DNA of 52,691 bases from a virus: positions 1-52,691 of IMG/VR virus record IMGVR_UViG_3300012920_000056; one strand, written 5' to 3'. Positions 21,416 to 30,527 of this stretch are shown here, piece after piece; the stretch's first letter is position 1, and the number at the start of each line of letters is the position of its first letter. Position numbers and translations under genes: made by a program. The notes beneath the pieces are model-generated. The model was not told where the DNA came from. It made no database searches and was given only the letters and a program-made list of their open reading frames with translations.

Positions 21416-22522
21416 ATGAATATCACTCTTAAACGTACCGACGAACAAATCGAGCTTGTTAAAGCTATGGCATCACGCAATCGTGATGTAGCCTATGAAG
21501 CCCAAGCTGCCTTGGCTGAATTTATAGGTCCTGTCCTCGCTGAAGTTATTAATCAAGCTCCGACTTTGAGTAATATGTTCAGTGCTTTTTCCTTTAATGC
21601 TGACAGCAACCCAAGTCTTCCGCTTGATCTCTATTATGACATCAATGCTGATGATTATATCAAGGTTTACAGCACAACGGTTCCTGGTGGTCTTCCTACC
21701 AACCAAGTGCTTCCTACTGCCAGTGAAATGAAGTTCACTACTTATCGCCTTGATAGTGCGATTAGTTTTGATCGTCGTTACGCTGCTCAGTCACGTCTTG
21801 ATGTTGTTGGCAAATCCTTCACCAGAATTGCACAAGAAGTTCTTCTTAAGCAAGAAGCTACTTCCGCTAACTTGATTCTTGGTTCCTTGGCTGAAGCCCA
21901 AACCAATGATAAGGATCATGTTAAAGCTCAAGCCAGCTCTGGTCTTGGTTTTACTTTGGCTGATTTCAATGAGTTAATCACTCTTGCAAAACGCATCAAC
22001 ACCGCTTGGACAGGTGGAACTCCAGAAGGCGCAGTAAAAGGAATTACTGACCTTATCGTTTCTCCTGAAGTCATGCAAGATCTTCGCGCAATGGCTTACA
22101 ATCCAGTAAACACAAAGAGCAACAATGCTTCTGCTAACAATGACATTGCTGCTCCTGAAGCTTATCGTTCTAGCGTATTCACCAATGGTGGAGTACCTGA
22201 ACTTTACGGCATCGGACTCATGGAAATGAATGAACTCGGACCAAACCGTAAGTTCACTCGTATCTTCAAAGAGTTCAGTGCTGGAGGTACTACTACTTCC
22301 CAAAGCTTCGTAGACGGTAACGACCTTGTTATCGGTCTTGATCGCACACGTGAATCTTTGATTCGTGCGGTTGCTACTGATGCAGAAAGCGGTTCTGAGT
22401 TTACTCTTAGCGCAGATGACCAATACAGCGTACGTCAACAAAAGATCGGATACTACGGATCTCTTGAAGAAGGACGCATGGTTATCGATAATCGTGTTTT
22501 GACTGGTATTATCATCGGATAA
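21416..22522 (+). CDS. Major capsid protein (368 aa)
   Basis: The position, length and composition fit an HK97-fold capsid protein: an N-terminal helical arm (EQIELVKAMASRNRDVAYEA), a middle domain with 'RLDSAISFDRRYAAQSRLDV', and a C-terminal 'YGSLEEGRMVIDNRVLTG'. Codon use is the richest in G/C-ending codons of this region, as expected for an abundant protein, and a strong terminator follows the gene. The fold is inferred. Confidence 0.85.
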   Translation: MNITLKRTDEQIELVKAMASRNRDVAYEAQAALAEFIGPVLAEVINQAPTLSNMFSAFSFNADSNPSLPLDLYYDINADDYIKVYSTTVPGGLPTNQVLPTASEMKFTTYRLDSAISFDRRYAAQSRLDVVGKSFTRIAQEVLLKQEATSANLILGSLAEAQTNDKDHVKAQASSGLGFTLADFNELITLAKRINTAWTGGTPEGAVKGITDLIVSPEVMQDLRAMAYNPVNTKSNNASANNDIAAPEAYRSSVFTNGGVPELYGIGLMEMNELGPNRKFTRIFKEFSAGGTTTSQSFVDGNDLVIGLDRTRESLIRAVATDAESGSEFTLSADDQYSVRQQKIGYYGSLEEGRMVIDNRVLTGIIIG

Positions 22523-22549
22523 GACCAAAGGTCAAAAAATCTTATAAAG

Positions 22550-22576
22550 AACCCGCCCTCGTGGCGGGTTTTTTAT
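22550..22576 (+). terminator. Rho-independent terminator after the capsid gene
   Basis: AACCCGCC-CTCGTG-GCGGGTT followed by TTTT. Confidence 0.92.
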
Positions 22577-22587
22577 TTCTATAAGGA

Positions 22588-22616
22588 TTGATTTTTGTGT
22601 ATAACAAAAGTATAAT
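22588..22616 (+). promoter_or_regulatory. Promoter for the connector operon
   Basis: TTGATT (22588-22593), 17 bp, TATAAT (22611-22616), located between the capsid terminator and the ATG at 22642. GTGTATAACA lies in the spacer. Confidence 0.65.
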
Positions 22617-22641
22617 AGATATACTAAACATTTAAAAAATT

Positions 22642-23070
22642 ATGCCTAGACAAAAGAAAAATACTACCGCAAAAGCTACAACCAAAAAATCTGCACCTAA
22701 GAAAAAATCAACAGCAAAAAAGCAAGTTGAAGACTTAAAAGTAGCAGATGGTAAAAGCGATAAAGAAAAAATCAAAAATCTGGAAGAAATACTTGGCGTT
22801 AAGAATGCTAATCCATTTGGCACACATGACTTAGAGGAATTAAAATCAAAAATTGACGGTATGACCATCACTGACCTGCAAACTTTCGGTATTCAGGTTG
22901 GCATTCTTCCTAGCGGAAATAAAATGATTTTAAAAAACAAAATACTAAAAGCTTTTAAAACTCATGAAGGAGCAGGCATGGGATATCATATTGGATATAA
23001 TCGGCCCATGGTAGACCCTCAAAGTGAAGCTGCTAAAAATATATTAAAACTGTCACAGGAAGGATTTTAA
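22642..23070 (+). CDS. Basic protein with possible SAP/Rho-N-like unit (142 aa)
   Basis: Residues 1-35 are a disordered Lys/Thr/Ala tail (PRQKKNTTAKATTKK). Residues ~74-110 ('MTITDLQTFGIQVGI' ... 'NKMILKNKILKAF') resemble a SAP or Rho-N-like helix-loop-helix that binds DNA. It is the first gene of the connector operon, so it may be a DNA-binding head or neck protein. Uncertain. Confidence 0.65.
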   Translation: MPRQKKNTTAKATTKKSAPKKKSTAKKQVEDLKVADGKSDKEKIKNLEEILGVKNANPFGTHDLEELKSKIDGMTITDLQTFGIQVGILPSGNKMILKNKILKAFKTHEGAGMGYHIGYNRPMVDPQSEAAKNILKLSQEGF

Positions 23071-23071
23071 A

Positions 23072-23539
23072 ATGTCAAATATCGGCGAAATCGCAACAAG
23101 AATTTACGAGAATGAATTTGCTGATGCGCCAACTGAGCTGGAGAGAGAATTTAGAATAGAGTACATTTCAGGCTGGCTGGAAGCAAACATCGGGCAATTA
23201 AATAATTTAACCTACCAAAGTTTTGGCACGGGCACGACCTTCTTACAAGAAGAAGAAAATATTTTCACTCAGTTATACCTGAAGGACTACTATACTCGAC
23301 AAGCTCGCTCGGTTTTGATGGGGTCAACAACAGGAGGTCTTGACTGGACAAGGTTAACCGAAGGAGATACGACTATTGTAAAGAATAATAACATTGATTT
23401 TGCAAGAGAGTACAAACAATTAGCAAAACTAGCTGCAGAAGAAATTAAAGATTTAGTTTACTCTTATAATTCTTATCAGGCGATGCCAAAACAAATTGCA
23501 GGAATTGATGGCGGTATAATTACTGGAGACGCAACTTAA
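23072..23539 (+). CDS. Probable head-tail adaptor (155 aa)
   Basis: Helical protein in the place of the head completion adaptor. 'LEREFRIEYISGWLEANIGQL' and a later helix (AREYKQLAKLAAEEIKDLV) resemble the helix-bundle adaptors of siphoviruses. No catalytic motif. It overlaps the next gene by 1 bp. Confidence 0.6.
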   Translation: MSNIGEIATRIYENEFADAPTELEREFRIEYISGWLEANIGQLNNLTYQSFGTGTTFLQEEENIFTQLYLKDYYTRQARSVLMGSTTGGLDWTRLTEGDTTIVKNNNIDFAREYKQLAKLAAEEIKDLVYSYNSYQAMPKQIAGIDGGIITGDAT

Positions 23540-23985
23540 TGACTTCTTTTCTTTCAGATTCTGAAAAAAATGAACTAGGAAATGTATTTGATGATATACA
23601 TGATACATTTGCGCGTGATATTTCAGTATTCCAAAGAGATAACGAAATTTTTGTTGCAACAAATGGGACGTATAATGCATTATACGCAAGAATACAAAAC
23701 GCCCCTACTACTCGAGCAAAAGTAACAAAAACTACCGTAAAAGCTAGGATACTTTACGCCCAGCAACAATCTGAAATGGATTTGCCTGGATCAAGGGCTC
23801 AAGTAAATGTGCAAATGAGTGAGGGTTCAGTTCGCGTAAAAATTGACGAAGCAGGATACAAATTATTTACTCAAGCTTCAAAAATAGAAATAGACGGCGA
23901 AGTATTTCGTATCGTTAGTGATCCTGCGAAAGCTGGAATGTTTACTGTAAAATTTTACATACTATATTTAAAAAGGTCGGACTGA
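23539..23985 (+). CDS. Probable head-tail stopper/completion protein (148 aa)
   Basis: Beta-rich C-terminal two thirds (ARILYAQQQSE, VRVKIDEAGYKLF, IEIDGEVFRIVSDPAK) fits a stopper-type beta barrel. Assigned by order: adaptor, stopper, tail-completion. It overlaps both neighbours by 1 bp. Confidence 0.6.
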   Translation: MTSFLSDSEKNELGNVFDDIHDTFARDISVFQRDNEIFVATNGTYNALYARIQNAPTTRAKVTKTTVKARILYAQQQSEMDLPGSRAQVNVQMSEGSVRVKIDEAGYKLFTQASKIEIDGEVFRIVSDPAKAGMFTVKFYILYLKRSD

Positions 23986-24596
23986 TGGCTAGAATCAATA
24001 TGAGAGGATTAAAGGCCGAAATTGCCGCAAAAGGGTACAAGATAGTTAAGCCTGCCGTTGAAGCTCGCGCAAAGCTAGAGCTAGAAAGAGCAAAAAAAGA
24101 ATTATTAAATGACTTTAACGATCACGAAGTAACAAAAGAAATAGAAGGAGGAGCAGGAGCTAAAAATAGCTCTAACACACTTGGAGGCTATGGTAATCTA
24201 TTTACATTTATAGGTTTTAGTAGTAGTGCAGATCCAATTTCACCAATCAGGAGCTTGCTGGCCCGATCAATAGAGATTAAGAGCCTGCGAAAAAAACCGA
24301 ATCAATTGTCTTTTATATTAAAATTTTCTGTACCTACTAAAGAAGAGATCGCTGCAGTCACCCCAAGTCCATGGTCTACAGAAAGCTGGGTTAATGCAGT
24401 AGAAAGAGGAATGAGTGGATTAGGTAAATATTTATATTCAAATGATCCAAATCGTTTTATCACAAGTAGATCGCGCGGAGGTATTCAAGCGGAATTCGAT
24501 ATTAGGTCAGCACAAAGCTCGAGGCCAGCAGATTATATGACAGGTATATTAAAAAGGATGCTTAAAAATATAGAAAGTAATCTTAAAAGAATATGA
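23985..24596 (+). CDS. Probable tail completion protein, HK97 gp10-like position (203 aa)
   Basis: Basic protein with an N-terminal helix (AARAKLELERAKKELL-like) and a C-terminal basic helix. The position and helix-strand order match gp10-type neck proteins. Overlaps the next start by 4 bp. Confidence 0.55.
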   Translation: MARINMRGLKAEIAAKGYKIVKPAVEARAKLELERAKKELLNDFNDHEVTKEIEGGAGAKNSSNTLGGYGNLFTFIGFSSSADPISPIRSLLARSIEIKSLRKKPNQLSFILKFSVPTKEEIAAVTPSPWSTESWVNAVERGMSGLGKYLYSNDPNRFITSRSRGGIQAEFDIRSAQSSRPADYMTGILKRMLKNIESNLKRI

Positions 24597-25495
24597 AGCC
24601 ACAGTTTGATCATAAAGTATTAAGTAGTTTTTATCTATGGTTTGATGATAGAATAACTAGATTTGCTGAAGCCAAAGAAACAAATATTAGTCAACAATTT
24701 TATTATTCTAGTGACTCAGTAGATGTTCCTTCTAATCAAGTTGCGTATTATAGTCCTGATCGTCAGTTTGTATCAAATGGGCTTGATGTATCCGATGGAG
24801 TATATATAAAAGGAGGTAATTTTGGAACTAGCTATACTTATATACAGCAGCAGCCAAATACAGCTACTGGGTTAATGATTGATCATGATCAGGGTCGCGT
24901 TATATTAAATGCAGAAGTTGGGACCGATCTAGAAATAAGTGGAAATTTTGATCGAAAGACTTTAAATACATATATAACTAACGAAAGCGAAGAAGAACTG
25001 CTATTAAACACCGATTTTTTATTGGCTGATCAAGATGACGCTACATTTTTGCAATCTATTAACGGATTAGGTTCTTTAAATTATACATTACCCGCAGCTT
25101 TTTTGAGTTATAACTCTAGCTTTAATAAGCCTTTTGCAATGGGTGGTATGCAGGATACTCGCAGCAATGTTCGGGCAGTGGTTGTTGGAAATGATAATTT
25201 TACGCTAGATGCTACATTATCATTATTTAGAGATTCTACTGAAACATGCGTTCCAATTTTTGAATTTGATGAGTTTCCATTTGGGGAATATTTTCACATC
25301 AAAAATCCGCCTTATGATTATAAAACGCTTTATGATTCAAAAATAGGGAATGGAGATTATATGTTTTTAGAAAAAGTAAATTGCAGCAAGCTTTTAGATA
25401 CCGCCAGCTCCGCAACCAATATCCCGAAAAATATGAGAATTGGATTTATTGACTTTGAATTAAGCACTCCAAGATTGCCAAAGTCAGACATATAA
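24593..25495 (+). CDS. Uncharacterised neck or tail protein (300 aa)
   Basis: A mixed beta-rich protein with no recognised family. Its location between the completion protein and the tube-like genes suggests a tail terminator or neck component. It contains two cysteines near the C-terminus. Confidence 0.55.
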   Translation: MKPQFDHKVLSSFYLWFDDRITRFAEAKETNISQQFYYSSDSVDVPSNQVAYYSPDRQFVSNGLDVSDGVYIKGGNFGTSYTYIQQQPNTATGLMIDHDQGRVILNAEVGTDLEISGNFDRKTLNTYITNESEEELLLNTDFLLADQDDATFLQSINGLGSLNYTLPAAFLSYNSSFNKPFAMGGMQDTRSNVRAVVVGNDNFTLDATLSLFRDSTETCVPIFEFDEFPFGEYFHIKNPPYDYKTLYDSKIGNGDYMFLEKVNCSKLLDTASSATNIPKNMRIGFIDFELSTPRLPKSDI

Positions 25496-25551
25496 AAAAA
25501 AGTTCTCTTTTAGTTGTTTTTGCTGTATATAGTTAAAAACATTTATTTATT

Positions 25552-26664
25552 ATGGCTAGAAAACGTATTATCTATCAAAGCGAGGCCCTTTATGCAGGGT
25601 CGACTGGAGACGCAACACCGACACAAATCCATCGCGTACAAGACATTTCTCACTCAGTTGAAGTGACACGTACTGATGTTAATGAATTTGGTAAGTTAGC
25701 AGCTCTGAGTCGTGAAGTTATCGAAATCCCAACTGTATCATTGGACTTTTCTTATTATACGGTTGATGCAGTTAATGAAAGCACTATTGGTTTTGCTGTT
25801 CAAGGAATTGATAGCGTAACAACATCAGTGAATGCATTGTCTGGAATTTTAGCAGACAACAGTGCTGAGAAAAACTATTATATCCTTACTGTTGCTGAAG
25901 GCAATGATGCTACTCAAACAGAGCAATACAGCTCACAGCAACATGCAGCCAATGGTGTTATAGGAGTAGGTAATGGTTATCTTACCAGCTACACTTTTGA
26001 CGCATCTGTCGGTGAAATCCCAACTGCTAGTGTATCAGTTGAAGCTTCAAACCTTCGTTTTGATACTACAAGTACTGGGTTTGCAAATCCTGCTATCGAT
26101 TTTAGCGATGGCGAGGAAGTTGGCGGCACTACTATTGGTATTCCTAAATCAACTACAGGCAGCCTTTCTGCTGCAGCAATCCGCCCAGGAGATATCACCG
26201 TAGACTTTGGAGGAGACAAGCTTCAACAAGGTGGCGCTCTTCTTAACGGAATGGATGATATTGAAAGTAGTGGTGTCGCATGCGTACAAAGCGTAAGCCT
26301 TGACCTGCCTCTCTCAAGAACTCCATTACAATGCTTAGGTAGTGTATTTCCAAAATCTCGTGAACTTGATCTTCCAATCAATTCTACTCTTACTGTTAGT
26401 GCAAACCTTGCTGATATCAGCAGCGGTACATTAAACGGTCTACTTTGTGGAGACATCGAATCAAGAGACATCACGATCACCTTGAAGAATCGTTGCGGAT
26501 CTGACACAAGCATGATTTATACATTCAAGGGAGCTACACTTGATTCTCAAAGCATGAGCTCAAGTATCGGAGATAATAAAACTGTTGACTTGACTTTCAG
26601 TACTCAAGTTGGTGGACCACAAGATACAAGTAACGGTATCTTTATCTCTGGTTCAGATTCTTAA
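25552..26664 (+). CDS. Probable major tail tube protein (370 aa)
   Basis: Beta-rich protein, first of four tandem paralogues. The C-terminal part carries two cysteines ('LLCGDIES' and 'NRCGSD') and the signature 'FKGATLDSQSMSSSIGDNKTVDLTF'-like strand pair, shared in form with the next gene. G/C-ending codons are frequent, as in the capsid gene, suggesting high expression. A strong terminator follows, so it is likely the major tube protein and the others are minor versions. Confidence 0.75.
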   Translation: MARKRIIYQSEALYAGSTGDATPTQIHRVQDISHSVEVTRTDVNEFGKLAALSREVIEIPTVSLDFSYYTVDAVNESTIGFAVQGIDSVTTSVNALSGILADNSAEKNYYILTVAEGNDATQTEQYSSQQHAANGVIGVGNGYLTSYTFDASVGEIPTASVSVEASNLRFDTTSTGFANPAIDFSDGEEVGGTTIGIPKSTTGSLSAAAIRPGDITVDFGGDKLQQGGALLNGMDDIESSGVACVQSVSLDLPLSRTPLQCLGSVFPKSRELDLPINSTLTVSANLADISSGTLNGLLCGDIESRDITITLKNRCGSDTSMIYTFKGATLDSQSMSSSIGDNKTVDLTFSTQVGGPQDTSNGIFISGSDS

Positions 26665-26696
26665 AATCGTTCAATCTAGTTTATTCAAACACATTA

Positions 26697-26724
26697 AAGC
26701 TCTTGGGAAACCAAGAGCTTTTTT
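26697..26724 (+). terminator. Rho-independent terminator after the major tube gene
   Basis: AAGCTCTTGG-GAAA-CCAAGAGCTT followed by TTTT: a 10 bp stem closed by a GAAA tetraloop. Confidence 0.95.
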
Positions 26725-26735
26725 GTGTATAATAT
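26725..26735 (+). promoter_or_regulatory. Putative late promoter box
   Basis: GTGTATAATAT with TATAAT at 26728-26733, right after the terminator and 9 nt before the preferred ATG (26743). The GTG at 26725 is inside this box and so is unlikely to be the start codon. Confidence 0.55.
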
Positions 26736-26742
26736 ATTAGGT

Positions 26743-27591
26743 ATGGCATATCAAAGGAATTTTTATGACGATCAATTCGTCATTATAAATAGCAATCAAT
26801 TAAAAGGAGTTCAATCATTTGATGGCAGCTGGTCACTGCCAAAAAATAACATGACCGCTGCTGGTTACGAAAGTGTGGGTAGCGAAATTGAAGGTCAATT
26901 AATTGGTCAAGTATCAGTTGATAGAATAATTATTGATAGCAGCGATCCAATACCCGCGCTATTAGGCAGCTCAATAGATGGAGAATTAATCTATGGCCCA
27001 AATCAGGCGGCAAATAAATCATTTTATTTTGACGTCGGGTATATTGATTCATATAATTCATCATGCTCAATTGGGGAGATTGCAAGATCTAATTTTGGAT
27101 TAACTGCATATGGAAACATTGGAGAAAAAGGATCTGCTTCCTCAGCTTCCTATAGCCCTTATACGCCAAAAGTAGCAACTGCAAATAGCATGACATTAAC
27201 CACGTCATTTGGTGATACAAATGCCATACAAAGCTATAATTTAGATTTATCATTAGACGTTAATCCAATTTATAAAATAGGTAGTATGTTTATACCTTCT
27301 AAATTTGAGATTGCTACTCCTATTGTTATCACTACAAGTTTTGAAATATTCGCTAGTGAATATGAAATAAAAAATATTATGGATGGAGTATGCAGTAGTG
27401 ATTTTGTGGAAAATTTAGCTATTAGTTTAAATGAAAAATGTAATGGCCCTGCAATTCGAACATTTACATTAGATAATGCAGAATTAATAGATACAAACAT
27501 AAGCGCAGGAATTGGTGATAATTTGTCTATAAGTTTAGAATTTCAAAATTTATATAGTGATATTTCAACGTTAGTATCTGAAGTATTTTAA
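26743..27591 (+). CDS. Tail-tube-like paralogue 2 (282 aa)
   Basis: Starts MAYQRNFYDDQFV. The C-terminus repeats the pattern of the major tube gene: 'GVCSSDFVENLAISLNEKC', then 'FTLDNAELIDTNISAGIGDN' and a final strand. The frame is open to a GTG at 26725, but that lies in a promoter box; the ATG at 26743 has AGG close upstream. It may be a minor tube or tail-tip ring. Confidence 0.72.
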   Translation: MAYQRNFYDDQFVIINSNQLKGVQSFDGSWSLPKNNMTAAGYESVGSEIEGQLIGQVSVDRIIIDSSDPIPALLGSSIDGELIYGPNQAANKSFYFDVGYIDSYNSSCSIGEIARSNFGLTAYGNIGEKGSASSASYSPYTPKVATANSMTLTTSFGDTNAIQSYNLDLSLDVNPIYKIGSMFIPSKFEIATPIVITTSFEIFASEYEIKNIMDGVCSSDFVENLAISLNEKCNGPAIRTFTLDNAELIDTNISAGIGDNLSISLEFQNLYSDISTLVSEVF

Positions 27592-27592
27592 T

Positions 27593-28411
27593 ATGAGCGT
27601 TTATTATAAAAATTTAAAAACTATTGTAGACGGTCAAGTTTACTATGCTAATTCTGTTGATATGTCAGAAGGTGTTGAAATGCAAGATTTTGCCCCTATG
27701 GGAACCGCTAAAAGCTATAGCTTTCCAAGTAATAAACCAGAAGGCACAATGAACATGAATTTTTATGTTACTAGTTCTAGTGAAATATCAAAACTTCATG
27801 ATCAACTCGGTCAAACTGGTTTTATTAGTTTAAGTGTCGGGCCATTTTCAGCAAGCCACGCATTAGTAAATTCATTTTCTATACAAGGAGAGCCAAATAG
27901 TATTTTACAAGCTTCAGCATCTTTTACATATTACGGGCAAATGAGCAAGGGGTCAACTCCAACCCAAAGCAATAATACTATTGATCCTGCACATGGAGCA
28001 GCATCTACAGTCTCTTTATCAGATGTCGGAATGTCAGATGTAGTCAGCTTTGATTATTCATTTTCTCAATCATACGAAGTACAGTACAGCTTGGGTAGTA
28101 ATGAACCTTCCAAAGTAATTTTTAATGATGCCACAAAAGAAATGCAGTTGAGCGCTTTGATATCTGACGTCACTTTTTCAAAAACTAGTTTAACTGGGGC
28201 AAGCGAGTTGTGCAATGACGATTTAGACACCGAAGGCGTATATACCAGAGGTTTATCTATATCATTAAAAGATTTGTGTTCCAGTGTAATTGAGACATTA
28301 GAAATTGATGGATACCTAACGTCCAGAGATATAACTGCTGAACCTGGAGGAGAAGTTATTGAAACGGTTACTGTAGCAGAAAAATACGTGCCAAGCGGAG
28401 GTTGCCCATGA
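27593..28411 (+). CDS. Tail-tube-like paralogue 3 (272 aa)
   Basis: Shares with paralogue 4 the segment 'FDYSFSQSYEVQYSLG' and a C-terminal cysteine pair (ELCNDD, LKDLCSS). It begins 1 bp after the previous stop and overlaps the next gene by 10 bp. The final residues contain the Shine-Dalgarno GGAGG for the next gene. Confidence 0.7.
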   Translation: MSVYYKNLKTIVDGQVYYANSVDMSEGVEMQDFAPMGTAKSYSFPSNKPEGTMNMNFYVTSSSEISKLHDQLGQTGFISLSVGPFSASHALVNSFSIQGEPNSILQASASFTYYGQMSKGSTPTQSNNTIDPAHGAASTVSLSDVGMSDVVSFDYSFSQSYEVQYSLGSNEPSKVIFNDATKEMQLSALISDVTFSKTSLTGASELCNDDLDTEGVYTRGLSISLKDLCSSVIETLEIDGYLTSRDITAEPGGEVIETVTVAEKYVPSGGCP

Positions 28412-29187
28412 GTAGTTGTTATAAAAATTTTCCTATAATTGTAAATTACAGTGCTGGTTCTCCAGATAAAATTTTCTCTAACAGCGCTTCGCTATCCGAA
28501 AATTTAGATATTCAAAACGCAGAATCTCTTGGAGCAAAAGGCGCAAATACCGTTTTTACTAAAACTTTAACTCAAGGTGATCTTAGTGCAGAGTCTTATT
28601 TATATAATACAGATCTTTCTATATTTAATAATTTAAAAGGAGAAAATGATCAAGGGATTACTTTACAATTCGGTCCTTATACTTGTCCTGCTCCTTGTGT
28701 ATTATCTTCTTTATCTATTAATATAAGCCTAGGAGAGCCTATCACTGTTGATAGAAGCTTTAATTATTTTGGCGGAATTACGACTGCTGCAGCACCTACC
28801 CCGACTGTTCCTAATCTAGAGCCGATTATACCAGAAAATATATCTTTAAATGGTTTTGATTCATTGGGTAGTTTAAGTAACATACAATCAATATCATGGG
28901 AATTTTCACAATCATATGAAACATATTATTTATTGGGAAATGCAGTTCCCAAAATAGTATTTAATAATGGTCAAATAACAATGAATGTACAAGGAGAAGG
29001 AATATCCAATGCACTTACAGCTAGTAATTGTGCTGTTCCTGCAAGGACTTATTCTATTGATGTCTATGATTGTAACGGATCAAATGCTGGATCTTTGTCA
29101 ATCTTAGGTTATGCTCAAAGCAGAACTTCTTCTGTTTCTTCCGATAATGACGAACAAAACTCCGTATCTATTATACAATATTTATAA
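28402..29187 (+). CDS. Tail-tube-like paralogue 4 (261 aa)
   Basis: Close relative of paralogue 3: 'SWEFSQSYETYYLLG' corresponds to its 'FDYSFSQSYEVQYSLG', and the C-terminus again carries Cys pairs. Strong GGAGG Shine-Dalgarno; the preferred ATG may be the second codon pair (MPMSSCYKNF reads MSSCYKNF from 28408). Confidence 0.7.
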   Translation: MPMSSCYKNFPIIVNYSAGSPDKIFSNSASLSENLDIQNAESLGAKGANTVFTKTLTQGDLSAESYLYNTDLSIFNNLKGENDQGITLQFGPYTCPAPCVLSSLSINISLGEPITVDRSFNYFGGITTAAAPTPTVPNLEPIIPENISLNGFDSLGSLSNIQSISWEFSQSYETYYLLGNAVPKIVFNNGQITMNVQGEGISNALTASNCAVPARTYSIDVYDCNGSNAGSLSILGYAQSRTSSVSSDNDEQNSVSIIQYL

Positions 29188-29216
29188 TTGAAAAAATATA
29201 TTTTTATAATTATTAT
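29188..29216 (+). promoter_or_regulatory. Putative promoter before the chaperone-position genes
   Basis: TTGAAA (29188-29193), 17 bp, TATTAT (29211-29216), 10 nt to the ATG at 29227. The background is very AT-rich, which lowers specificity. Confidence 0.45.
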
Positions 29217-29226
29217 AATATAGGTT

Positions 29227-29514
29227 ATGGATCAAGGTAAATTAAAGGAATTATTAGAATTTCAGATAAATAGGAACATTATTAATTTATATAAATCTTT
29301 TTTGATTATTCTTGAAGATATTCAGGATGAACATCAAAGTAATTTTGATAAATTAAAAAACGCAATCCCAGAAAATAATGAGTTAATAGATCAAGCAAAT
29401 TATTGGGACGAATCAAAAATGGAATACATAAGGAAAAAAGTTCTTGATCAAGGAAACAATACTCAAAGAGAAATATTGAGTCATTTAGAAAAATTTGATC
29501 TAACAATTAATTAA
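29227..29514 (+). CDS. Small helical protein (95 aa)
   Basis: Helical, coiled-coil-like, with no recognised family. It lies between tube-like genes and tape measure, where small assembly factors are common. Confidence 0.65.
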   Translation: MDQGKLKELLEFQINRNIINLYKSFLIILEDIQDEHQSNFDKLKNAIPENNELIDQANYWDESKMEYIRKKVLDQGNNTQREILSHLEKFDLTIN

Positions 29515-29525
29515 GGAATAAGGCT

Positions 29526-30509
29526 ATGGCAAAAGCAAAAAAACGTGAATTATACAGTTTCGATATTCAAATAGAAGAAGAAATCGAAAAAGAAGTAACA
29601 AAAGAAGTAGAACGCAAGAATGACAAAGGTGAAACTGAAACCATCAAGGAAGTTACAAAAGAAATAAGCAAGCAAGAAGTTCCTGTAAAGATTTTTTTAA
29701 AAAAGCCTACCCGAACTCAAGTTGAAGATGGAGACATGTTTTATAGCGTATGGCTTAATAAATATATTAAAATGGGATTATTGACACGAGCGATGCTCGC
29801 GAAAAAACAACTTGATATCGGGGGATCTCTTAACGAAGAAGATAAATTAAATTATGCCAAGCTATATTTAAAATTATTTGAAAAACAGCAGAATGTTATT
29901 CGATATAGCGCCATCGATTCTGCTGCAATGACAAATGACGAGCAGGAAAGGTTAGATAAATCAGTTTCTGATCTTTCTGTTATTCGTAAAGAACTTGCTG
30001 ACTTTGAAGCCGCACAAGCTTCGATTTTTGATCACACAGCTGACGTTAAAGCTCGTAACAAAACAATTACTTGGTTTTTATTGCATCTTGGATATTTTAT
30101 TAAAGGAGATGGTGATGATGATTCAGCATCCCCTTTGTTTCCAGGAACTGATTACGAAGAAAAATACGATAGCTATCAAGAACTAGACGAAGAGCAAGAT
30201 GAAATTTTTGTAAAAAGTATTGATCGGTTAAGTACGATAGCTACTATTTGGTACATGAGTGGCATTCAGGAGCAGCAAGAATTCGAAGATGTTTTAAAGC
30301 AAATGCAAAAACAAACTTCTATTGACACTAATATCGAAGAAGCTTTAAATGAAGCCAAGTCCGAAGCTAAGTCCGAAGCTAAGTCCGAGGCTAAAGACAA
30401 ACCAAAAACAGAAGCTAAAAAACCAGAGCCTAAAAAATCAGAGCCTGCTCCAAAAAAAGACGAAGCGCCTCAGCAAGATTCTGACGACAAAAAAGCTTCA
30501 GAAAGTTAA
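29526..30509 (+). CDS. Candidate tail assembly chaperone 1 (327 aa)
   Basis: Beta-helical N-terminus ('YSFDIQIEEEIEKEV'), helical core, and a low-complexity tail with repeats EAKSEAKSEAK and Pro/Lys runs (about 278-327). The place before the tape measure suggests a tape-measure chaperone. No programmed frameshift site connecting it to the next gene was seen: the next gene is in the same frame after a stop. Confidence 0.65.
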   Translation: MAKAKKRELYSFDIQIEEEIEKEVTKEVERKNDKGETETIKEVTKEISKQEVPVKIFLKKPTRTQVEDGDMFYSVWLNKYIKMGLLTRAMLAKKQLDIGGSLNEEDKLNYAKLYLKLFEKQQNVIRYSAIDSAAMTNDEQERLDKSVSDLSVIRKELADFEAAQASIFDHTADVKARNKTITWFLLHLGYFIKGDGDDDSASPLFPGTDYEEKYDSYQELDEEQDEIFVKSIDRLSTIATIWYMSGIQEQQEFEDVLKQMQKQTSIDTNIEEALNEAKSEAKSEAKSEAKDKPKTEAKKPEPKKSEPAPKKDEAPQQDSDDKKASES

Positions 30510-30527
30510 TTAAATTTAGGGGCTTTT

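Noticed and set aside
21974-22528. 184-codon open frame on the - strand opposite the capsid gene
   Set aside because: It mirrors the well-supported capsid gene, has low-complexity Ser/Val/Thr-rich content typical of antisense frames, and no promoter of its own.
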